Part shown: in pieces, positions 22,806 through 29,161 of the stretch
How the letters are laid out: every line of letters begins with the position of its first letter
How positions within the stretch are numbered: the stretch's first letter is position 1
Assembly (NCBI GenBank): GCA_035512595.1
Contig: DATKDU010000456.1
Coordinates: 1 to 29,161, forward strand
From: DATKDU01 sp035512595
Lineage (GTDB): Bacteria; Planctomycetota; Planctomycetia; Pirellulales; Pirellulaceae
Reading direction: 5' to 3'
DNA length: 29,161 bases
Notes under the pieces: generated by a model
Database searches by the model: none
Seen by the model: only the letters and a program-made list of their open reading frames with translations
What the model was told of the DNA's origin: nothing
Position numbers and translations under genes: made by a program

Positions 22806-25800
22806 ATGATCCCTTCCGGCTTTCGCTGCACGTCGATGTGTGCCTTGTTGCTCGGTTTCGTATTCGCCGAGGCAGGCGCCGACGATCCGGCAGCGCCGAA
22901 GCGGCCGCAGTATGAATGCCGCTTCACCGACGGGCCGATCACGATCGACGGCAAAATCGACGAAGTCGCCTGGAAGCATGCGCAGGTGATCGACAAGTTC
23001 ACCGTGGCGTGGCTGGCGGAGCCGCGGCCGGCGAAGACGGCGACGAAAGCGCGGCTCTTGTGGGATCGCGAGTGGCTCTACTTTGCGGCCGAGATGGAGG
23101 ACGGCGACCTGTTTGCCAACGTACTGGAGCGCGACGGCAAGACGTGGCTCGGCGACGTGTTCGAGCTGTTCTTCAAACCGGCAGCCGACAAGCCGGGCTA
23201 CTACGAGTTCCAGGTGAATGCCGCGGGGACCGAGATGGACATGTTCATCCCGCAGCGGGAAGCGGGAGCTTATGAGAAGTACATCGGCAAGGACGAGTTC
23301 GACTTCGACTCGCAGGTCGTGCGCCGCGGCACGCTTGAGCGACGCGACGACAAGGACGAGGGCTGGACCGTCGAAGGGCGGATCAAGTGGAGCGGCTTTA
23401 TGATGACCGGCGGCAGGCCGGCAGTCGATGAGACGTGGCGGTTTGCCCTCTGTCGGTACGACTACAACAAGGCGTACGGCGAGCCGGATCTTTCAACCTG
23501 TGCCCTGCTCACTAAACCGAGCTTCCATCAGCACGAGGATTATGCCGACTTGAAGTTCACCGGGCCGAAGGAAGGGGCCGGCGCGCGGCCCCTGGGGATC
23601 AAGGCCAGGGTGCCGCTGACGACATCGCGGGTCGTCGGCAGTCCCGACCCGCCGCTGCCATACCGGCCGCGAAAGGCGTTTCCGGAGTTGAAGCTGACCT
23701 ATCCGATTGCCGTCGATCGCCTACCTGGCAGCGAAGAGCTGATCGCGATCGTGCAGGACTTGTCCTCGGGGCCGACGGAGCTGGTGCTGGTGGCGGATGA
23801 TCCGGCAGTGAAGGAAACGACGCCCCTGTTGAAAATACCCAGCGGCGGGCTGGCCTACGGCCTGGCCTTCCATCCGCGGTTCCAGGAGAACGGATACCTC
23901 TACGTCGGCTGGAACGGGAAGCTTCCCCCGGAGGAAAAGAAGCGGTGCCGCGTCACGCGGTACACGCTTGTCTGCGAAGCGCCGATCACGATCGATCCTG
24001 CGTCGGCACTCGAGATCATCTCCTGGGAGAGCGACGGCCACAACGGCGCGGACGTGACGTTCGGCCTCGATGGCATGCTCTACGTCACCAGCGGCGACGG
24101 CACCAGCGACTCTGACACCAACGTGATGGGGCAGCGGCTGGATAATCTGCTCTCGAAGGTGCTGCGGATCGACGTCGATCATCCGGCGGACGGCAAGCCG
24201 TATTCGATTCCCAAAGACAATCCGTTTCTCGGTCAGGAAGGGGTCGCACCGGAGACCTATGCGTATGGCCTTCGCAACCCCTGGCGGATCACGACCGATG
24301 AGAAGACGGGGCACATCTGGGTCGGCAACAACGGCCAGGATTTGTGGGAGCAGATCTACTTCGTACGTCCCGGCGACAACTACGGCTGGAGCGTCTACGA
24401 GGGGAGCCATCCGTTTTATCTCGAGCGAAAACTCGGTCCGCATCCGCACGTGAAACCCGCGGCCGAGCATCCGCACAGCGACGCCCGCTCGCTGACCGGC
24501 GGCGTCGTGTACTACGGTTCCAAGCTGCCTGACCTGATCGGCGCCTACATCTACGGCGACCACTCCACCGGCCGCATCTGGGGGATTCGCCACGATGGAA
24601 AACAGGTCACCTGGCACAAGCTGCTGGCCGACACGCCCTTCAACATCAGCGGCTTTGGGATAGACAGCGACGGCGAGCTGCTGGTGATCGACCACCAGGC
24701 GGGCGGCAAAGGGGGGCTGTACCACTTGGAGCCGACGCCCATCGAAAAGGATGCCCCGGAGTTTCCCCGCAAGCTGAGCGAGAGCGGCCTGTTTGCCGAC
24801 GTTGCCCGGCACGTGATGGCGCCAGGAGTCATTCCGTACTCCGTCAACTCGCCGCTGTGGTCCGACGGCGCCCACAAGGAACGGTTCCTCGCCATCCCGC
24901 ACAAGGAAGGCCAGGACATGCGGATCGGCATTTCCACCAACCGCGGCTGGTTCTTCCCGGACGATGCCGTGCTGGTCAAGTCGTTCGCCCTTGAAGAACA
25001 GCCGGGCAATCCTGCGACGCGGAAATGGGTCGAGACGCGGTTTCTCATCAAGCAGCAGAACGAGTGGGTCGGCTACTCCTACGCCTGGAACGAAGAGCAG
25101 ACCGATGCGGTCCTGGTCGATGGGGCCGGCCTGGATCGCGAGTATTCAGTCGGCGGCAAGAAGCAGGTCTGGCACTATCCCAGCCGCGTCGAGTGCATGG
25201 TCTGCCACAGCCGGGCCGCCAACTACGTCCTGGGGCTTACCGACCTCCAGATGAACAAGGAGCACGACTACGGCGGCATCGTGGACAACCAGCTCCGCAT
25301 GCTCGAATCGCTGGGCATGCTTAAGGTCGATTACCGCGGCGAATCGATTGCCGCCATGACGGAAGAACTGAAGGCCGCCGGCAAAAACGACAAGGAAATC
25401 GAGCAGATCGTCGCCCAGCGGACGAAATCAGCCGGCCAGCGGCAAGCCCCCGGCGATTCGACGATGCTCAGCCGCTCGCCAGAAAAATACCGCAAGCTGG
25501 TCGATCCGTATGATGCCAACGAGCCGCTGGAGCGGCGCGCCAAGTCGTACTTGCATGCCAACTGCGCCCACTGCCACGTGGAGGCCGGGGGCGGCAATGC
25601 CCAGATGGAACTCGAATTCACAACCGCGACCGACAAGATGCGGCTGATCGACGTGCCGCCGGTCCATCAGAAGTTCGGCATCCAGGAGGCTCGACTCGTC
25701 GCCCCCGGCCATCCCGAGCGGTCGGTCCTCCTGCACCGCATCTCTCACCGCGGCCTCAACTCAGGTGGAATGCCGCAGGTGGGGACGAACCTGGTCGATG

Positions 25801-25862
25801 AGGCGGCGGTGCAGATGCTGCGGGAGTGGATTGCGGGACTGCGCCAACCCTCCGGCGAATAA
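22806..25862 (+). CDS. CBM9-like, sugar-dehydrogenase-like and diheme cytochrome fusion
   Basis: This exported protein has 1018 residues. A signal peptide (about 1-25) is followed by a CBM9-like/DOMON-type beta domain (about 38-250; ITIDGKIDEVAWKHA, WLGDVFELFFKP). A PQQ-dependent sugar-dehydrogenase-like propeller comes next (about 290-650; GLAFHPRFQENGYLYVGWNG, DVTFGLDGMLYVTSGDGT, AYGLRNPWRI, GDNYGWSVYEG). The C-terminal 360 residues resemble the SO2930-type diheme cytochrome family (SESGLFADVARHVMAPGVIP, YSVNSPLWSDGAHKERFL), with heme motifs CMVCH (about 797-801) and CAHCH (about 920-924). It probably oxidises a sugar-like substrate in the periplasm and passes electrons to its own hemes. 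The start is followed by a Met-containing leader and has only a weak ribosome site. Confidence 0.88.
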   Translation: MIPSGFRCTSMCALLLGFVFAEAGADDPAAPKRPQYECRFTDGPITIDGKIDEVAWKHAQVIDKFTVAWLAEPRPAKTATKARLLWDREWLYFAAEMEDGDLFANVLERDGKTWLGDVFELFFKPAADKPGYYEFQVNAAGTEMDMFIPQREAGAYEKYIGKDEFDFDSQVVRRGTLERRDDKDEGWTVEGRIKWSGFMMTGGRPAVDETWRFALCRYDYNKAYGEPDLSTCALLTKPSFHQHEDYADLKFTGPKEGAGARPLGIKARVPLTTSRVVGSPDPPLPYRPRKAFPELKLTYPIAVDRLPGSEELIAIVQDLSSGPTELVLVADDPAVKETTPLLKIPSGGLAYGLAFHPRFQENGYLYVGWNGKLPPEEKKRCRVTRYTLVCEAPITIDPASALEIISWESDGHNGADVTFGLDGMLYVTSGDGTSDSDTNVMGQRLDNLLSKVLRIDVDHPADGKPYSIPKDNPFLGQEGVAPETYAYGLRNPWRITTDEKTGHIWVGNNGQDLWEQIYFVRPGDNYGWSVYEGSHPFYLERKLGPHPHVKPAAEHPHSDARSLTGGVVYYGSKLPDLIGAYIYGDHSTGRIWGIRHDGKQVTWHKLLADTPFNISGFGIDSDGELLVIDHQAGGKGGLYHLEPTPIEKDAPEFPRKLSESGLFADVARHVMAPGVIPYSVNSPLWSDGAHKERFLAIPHKEGQDMRIGISTNRGWFFPDDAVLVKSFALEEQPGNPATRKWVETRFLIKQQNEWVGYSYAWNEEQTDAVLVDGAGLDREYSVGGKKQVWHYPSRVECMVCHSRAANYVLGLTDLQMNKEHDYGGIVDNQLRMLESLGMLKVDYRGESIAAMTEELKAAGKNDKEIEQIVAQRTKSAGQRQAPGDSTMLSRSPEKYRKLVDPYDANEPLERRAKSYLHANCAHCHVEAGGGNAQMELEFTTATDKMRLIDVPPVHQKFGIQEARLVAPGHPERSVLLHRISHRGLNSGGMPQVGTNLVDEAAVQMLREWIAGLRQPSGE

Positions 25863-25886
25863 GCTATCTCGGTACATCGACTGTCA

Positions 25887-26322
25887 TCACGGCGCCGTCC
25901 AATCTTCGATGGTCAAGCCAGGGACAGCGCCGAAATCCGCAACGTTGCGAGTAAGGACTGTCAACTGCTTCGCAATTGCAACGGCCGCGATTCGCAAATC
26001 CATGGTGCCGATTCTCAGTTTCTGCCGACGTAGCGATTGGAATACGTCCGCGGCCGCATCGTCAAATGGCAAGACCTGATAATCGCGAAATGCCTCCAAG
26101 ACCAGATCGAACAATTGATAGCCCTTGACGATGGACGGTAGATTCTTCGCTTTGGAAAGGTAGGTATGAGGTATGAGCACCGAGCGCCTGTTCGTGAAAC
26201 GAAATCACGCACAAGTAGAACTCGTTGCGCGCAAGCACTAACAGGCGTGAGCGGATGACGTCGTAGGCAGGCCGTGAGCGCCTTTGAATGATGCCGATGT
26301 AATCCGTGTCCAGAAGGTACAT
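25887..26322 (-). pseudogene. VapC-like PIN-domain toxin, frameshifted by a 7-bp duplication
   Basis: Translation from 26322 gives MYLLDTDYIGIIQRRSRPAY, the start of a VapC-like PIN ribonuclease, but shifts frame after HEQALGAHT and stops at 26062 (86 residues). The rest of the domain is open in another frame down to 25887. At 26162-26175 the sequence AGGTATG occurs twice in tandem. Removing one copy joins the frames exactly as GAHTYLSKA and gives 142 residues, a normal length. All PIN acids are then present: Asp5, Glu44, Asp106 and Asp127. VapC toxins cleave RNA unless held by their antitoxin. The gene lies 8 bases after its likely antitoxin gene. It may be a true inactivation, a phase-variable switch, or an assembly error. 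Confidence 0.87.
26162..26175. repeat. 7-bp tandem duplication in the PIN toxin gene
   Basis: AGGTATG is repeated at 26162-26168 and 26169-26175, followed by AG as the start of a third copy. It adds seven bases and therefore breaks the reading frame of the minus-strand toxin gene. Confidence 0.92.
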
Positions 26323-26330
26323 CGTCGTTG

Positions 26331-26528
26331 CTACGGTTTCGGCTTACCCTGTTTACGAAACTGGCGGCCGAGACGGAGCACTTCGTCGAATTCCGGACAG
26401 TCAGCGGCGATGCCGTCGAGATGCTCCCACCCCGGCAAGGCATCGGGCCTTTGGCGCTGCCGTTTGAGCGCGGCAAGCTCCTTCTCGACGATTTCCAATC
26501 GCTGCCGGATCTGTTCAAGTTCGGACAT
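26331..26528 (-). CDS. Probable antitoxin of the PIN toxin, coiled-coil protein
   Basis: The 65-residue protein starts MSELEQIRQRLEIVEKELAA, a clear heptad coiled coil, then has a linker with WEHLDGIAADCPEFDEVLRL and a basic tail GRQFRKQGKPKP. Small coiled-coil proteins ending in an xxFxExxRLGRxxR-type motif are found immediately upstream of PIN toxins in planctomycetes and cyanobacteria, and I infer the same role here. The stop is 8 bases before the toxin ATG. The start at 26528 is preferred over an upstream ATG at 26594, whose extra residues look non-coding. No DNA-binding domain is obvious. If the toxin is inactive, this gene is an orphan. Confidence 0.75.
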   Translation of the reverse strand: MSELEQIRQRLEIVEKELAALKRQRQRPDALPGWEHLDGIAADCPEFDEVLRLGRQFRKQGKPKP

Positions 26529-26627
26529 GGAAACGGCCCAACGGCAAGAGACGATTCGCCAGGGGTAAATTCTATGCTGCCGAGTGTCGTCCACCTAGAT
26601 CAGTCGTGGAATGACATACCCATTTCC

Positions 26628-27140
26628 TCACCGCTTCCTCTTCCGAATCCCCAGCGCGTCCTCGATGTCCTTGCGTATCACCGCCGACTCGTACTTCTCC
26701 ACCACCGGCACCTTGAGCAGCGGCAGTCCGGCGGCGGCCAGGGCCGTGCTGACGAAGCGGTCCCGTTTGGCCCGCCCGGGGCGGCGCGACGAAGCGTCGT
26801 CGAGCTCGATGGCCAGCTTCACCTCCAGCGTCTCCTGGTCGCAGAGCACGAAGTCGATGTGCTTGGCCTGGATGCGGCTGTGCCAGATCTGCTGCTGCCG
26901 CGTCCGCGGCCGGACCTGGAGCACGTCCGACAGCCGGACCATCGAGAACACGAGCCAGTCTTCTCGCACGGCCGATCGCAGCGTGCGGAGGAAGTGGATC
27001 TCCGGCGGCGAGAGGAGCATCCCCCGCCGCTCGTACGGCAGCGGCCCGTCACGCAGCGCTACGAGCGCAACGACGACCATCACCGCCCCAATGCCGACGG
27101 CCAGCGTCAGTTGCCAGTTTTCCAGCAATAGCTCGTTCAT
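26628..27140 (-). CDS. DUF2726 protein with N-terminal membrane helix
   Basis: The 170-residue protein has a membrane helix at about residues 10-29 (LTLAVGIGAVMVVVALVAL). It is followed by a domain matching DUF2726: LLSPPEIHFLRTLRSAV, VRLSDVLQVRP, HSRIQAKHIDFVLCDQETLE and AIELDDASSRRPGRAKRDRF. The D-F-x-x-C-D and A-I-E-L-D-D acids suggest a restriction-endonuclease-like (very-short-patch-repair-like) core, and the C-terminal VVEKYES is usual in the family. The role is unknown; a nuclease bound to a membrane is the inference. An alternative ATG lies at 27179. No strong ribosome site is seen before either. A 99-base gap separates it from the antitoxin gene. Confidence 0.85.
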   Translation of the reverse strand: MNELLLENWQLTLAVGIGAVMVVVALVALRDGPLPYERRGMLLSPPEIHFLRTLRSAVREDWLVFSMVRLSDVLQVRPRTRQQQIWHSRIQAKHIDFVLCDQETLEVKLAIELDDASSRRPGRAKRDRFVSTALAAAGLPLLKVPVVEKYESAVIRKDIEDALGIRKRKR

Positions 27141-27507
27141 GGGGAGTGTGAATCGTCGCCAGTCAAACGCTGCCCGCACGTGCCCCTCATGTATCGGTGA
27201 CTGGGCGGCCCCCCTTGAACGCCCGGCACGCAGGGAGCGCTTGTAGCCGTTGGGTGGGCTGCGGAATCATCGGTTGTGCCCCGCCGGCCGCGCCAAACCA
27301 GCCGCGCGGAACGACCGTCACATCGCCGCCAGCCCGCACATCCGGCCTGCCGTGGGCCACGCGGCAGTCGCGTCACCCGGCGGCAGGCCGCACTCCATCC
27401 CGCCGGCGTTGCTCCCCGCGCCGCGTAACCTACTCTTGCCGAGGAATCACGATCCTGCGGCGCTAGCGGCGACCAAGTCCCCTCACGCCGCGACCTGGGG
27501 CCCTTTC
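27141..27507 (+). other. 367-base divergent intergenic region
   Basis: This GC-rich stretch lies between the DUF2726 gene (-) and the HD-GYP gene (+). It must hold the promoters of both. I see no convincing -10/-35 pair, no RNA gene and no repeat shared with the rest of the window. Frames that cross it look like random GC-rich translation. Confidence 0.5.
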
Positions 27508-29161
27508 ATGTCGGCTGCCGTCAAAATCCCGTTTCGCGCCGTCACTCCGGTTCCCACCGTGGACCTGACGCGCGAGCTGACTCCGCTGGCCGACGCCCTC
27601 CGCTCGGCATTCGGCGTGACGTTCTCGTTCTGGTGCGCGGAGTCCGGCGAGCTGTTGCTCCCGACGCTCCAGCAGCCGGGCATCAACGACCCGCTGCGGG
27701 GCGAGTTGGCGCGGGGAGTCACCGGTCCGGACGCACAGTTCGTGGCGGATGAGGATTCGGTCCTGCTCTTGGCGATTCCTTTCGCCATCCATCCGGGCAT
27801 CACAGCCATCGCCATGTCGGCCTTCGTGGTCCGCCAGCCCGAGCCGCAGGAAAGCCTGGCCGGCCTTGCGCAGCTCCTGGGAATCGACGAAGTCCGCGTC
27901 GCAAGCTGGATCCAGCGGCAGACGATCTGGTCGCCGGAGTCGCTGCTGCGGCTGGCAAGTGCCGTGCAGCGCGCGATCCAGGCCGAAGCCAAGGTTCACA
28001 ACCTCCAGCGGGAGGTGGAGAAGCTGTCCGACAACCTGGCCTCGACCTACGAAGAGATCTGCCTCTTGCACGGCGTGACGCAGAACCTGCGGATCAGTGC
28101 CGACGACGAGCAGCTCGGCTCGCTGGTGCTCAACTGGCTCCTGGACTGCACGCCCGCCCAGTCGCTGGCGATTCAACTCCTGCCGGTGGCCAGCGCCGGC
28201 AAAACGACCTACAAAGCCCGCACTCAAAACACGCTCCTCTCCGCCGGCAAGTGCCTGCTGACCAGCGACCAGTTCAGCCAGCTCGTCGAGCACCTTCAGC
28301 TCACCGCCGGCTGCGGGCCGGTGGTCATGAACGAAACTAGCACGGGCGCCCCGGACTGGCCGGTGCCGCAAGTCCGGCAGCTCATTATCGTCTCGCTTTC
28401 GGAAGGGGACCGCGTCTTCGGCTGGCTGGCGGCCTTCAACCACGTGGACGACGGCGAGTTCGGCACCGTCGAGGCCAGCCTGCTCAACTCCGTCGCCGCC
28501 ATGATCGGCATCCACGCCGGCAACCGCGACCTGTACCGCCAGCAGCAGGAATTTTTGGCCAGCGTCGTGCGGGCGATGACCAGCGCCATCGACGCCAAGG
28601 ACCCGTACACTTGCGGTCACAGCGACCGCGTGGCCCGCATCTCCGTCCGCCTGGCCAAGGAGCTGGGCTGCGATGCCGAGATGCTCCACACGCTCTACAT
28701 GGCGGGGCTCCTCCACGACATCGGCAAGATCGGCATCGACGACGCCGTGCTCCGCAAGCCGGGGAAGCTGACGCCGGAGGAGTTCGACCACATCAAGGAG
28801 CACCCGGCACTGGGATACCGCATCCTGGCCGACATCCAGCAGCTCGCCACGGTGCTGCCGGCCGTGCTCCACCACCACGAGCAATGGGACGGCAAAGGCT
28901 ATCCGCACAGTCTGACTGCCGAGAGCATCCCGCGGATCGCGCGGATCGTGGCGGTGGCGGACGCTTACGACGCGATGACCAGCGACCGCCCCTACCGCAA
29001 GGGGATCGAGGCCGAAACGGTCGAACAGATCTTCCGCGATGGGGCCGGCAAGCAGTGGGACCCCGAGGTGATTGCCGCGTTCTTTGCCGCCAAGCCGGAC
29101 GTGCTGGAGATCTGCTCCGAGGAGCGGGCGAACCTGACGCTGGACGTGGGGCAGTGGGTGT
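27508..29161 (+). CDS. HD-GYP domain protein with GAF-like region (3' cut by window edge)
   Basis: 551 residues are visible and the frame is open to the window end. The ATG at 27508 follows GGGG (27497-27500). The N-terminal 150 residues are an unrecognised globular part. A coiled coil follows (about 150-185; VHNLQREVEKLSDNLASTYE), then a GAF-like region (about 195-340). An HD-GYP phosphodiesterase domain starts at about 365: DPYTCGHSDRVARISVRLAK, LLHDIGKIGI (His403, Asp404), HHHEQWDGKGYP (Gly464-Tyr-Pro466), VADAYDAMTSDRPYRKG. HD-GYP enzymes with this complete set of motifs hydrolyse cyclic di-GMP, and the GAF part would sense a ligand. No membrane segment is seen, so it is probably cytoplasmic. 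Its C-terminus lies outside the window. Confidence 0.94.
   Translation, partial: MSAAVKIPFRAVTPVPTVDLTRELTPLADALRSAFGVTFSFWCAESGELLLPTLQQPGINDPLRGELARGVTGPDAQFVADEDSVLLLAIPFAIHPGITAIAMSAFVVRQPEPQESLAGLAQLLGIDEVRVASWIQRQTIWSPESLLRLASAVQRAIQAEAKVHNLQREVEKLSDNLASTYEEICLLHGVTQNLRISADDEQLGSLVLNWLLDCTPAQSLAIQLLPVASAGKTTYKARTQNTLLSAGKCLLTSDQFSQLVEHLQLTAGCGPVVMNETSTGAPDWPVPQVRQLIIVSLSEGDRVFGWLAAFNHVDDGEFGTVEASLLNSVAAMIGIHAGNRDLYRQQQEFLASVVRAMTSAIDAKDPYTCGHSDRVARISVRLAKELGCDAEMLHTLYMAGLLHDIGKIGIDDAVLRKPGKLTPEEFDHIKEHPALGYRILADIQQLATVLPAVLHHHEQWDGKGYPHSLTAESIPRIARIVAVADAYDAMTSDRPYRKGIEAETVEQIFRDGAGKQWDPEVIAAFFAAKPDVLEICSEERANLTLDVGQWV

Noticed and set aside
26062..26322. An 86-residue independent small protein from the toxin start codon
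   Set aside because: Its last 35 residues or so arise only from the frameshift, while the true PIN continuation is visible in the adjacent frame.
27463..28908. 481-residue minus-strand frame over the HD-GYP gene
   Set aside because: Antisense of a gene with intact HD and GYP motifs.

Overview
The window reads as a chromosomal segment from a planctomycete, probably of the Pirellulales type. The evidence is a GC-rich genome carrying marker families of that phylum: a Tat-exported DUF1501 protein, a DUF1559 prepilin-like protein with a carboxypeptidase-regulatory-like lipoprotein, a formylglycine sulfatase, PQQ-type propeller proteins that begin DWPQWRG, DUF4058, DUF2726, and CsrA. Menaquinone is made by the futalosine route. 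No rRNA, tRNA, CRISPR array, phage or transposase gene was recognised.

Layout. 1-1652: end of mqnA overlapping mqnC. 1791-2525 (-): DUF4058. 2669-3952: a FabF-like ketoacyl synthase. 4112-4597 (-): Gly-rich lipoprotein. 4812-5723: a derived metallophosphoesterase. 5988-6735: csrA and a 68-residue protein. 6837-8381: membrane protein with a WD40-like propeller. 8468-11513: a second ketoacyl synthase, an acyl carrier protein and a CrtI-like FAD oxidoreductase, all on one strand. 11765-13111: secreted TPR-like protein. 13164-17511 (-): PQQ propeller, DUF1501, DUF1559 and lipoprotein. 17780-19210: sulfatase. 19240-19913 (-): two-gene operon of unknown function. 19951-22629 (-): an S9 peptidase fused to an SGNH hydrolase. 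22806-25862: a CBM9-like, sugar-dehydrogenase-like and diheme cytochrome fusion, divergent from the previous gene. 25887-26528 (-): a toxin-antitoxin pair whose PIN toxin is frameshifted. 26628-27140 (-): DUF2726. 27508 to the end: an HD-GYP response protein cut by the window edge.

The first 10.1 kb is dense in short hairpin elements of several unrelated stem sequences. Ten of them carry the tetranucleotide GTAG at the foot of the hairpin, the hallmark of REP elements moved by RAYT (TnpA_REP) transposases. Two of these elements supply the stop codon of the gene they follow, and one sits in frame inside mqnA. I saw none after about 10.1 kb.

The most interesting items are the GTAG-hairpin families and their effect on genes; the PIN toxin broken by an exact 7-bp tandem duplication, whose removal restores a 142-residue protein; the ketoacyl synthase/ACP/CrtI-like cluster, which may build an unusual lipid; and the S9-SGNH fusion enzyme.
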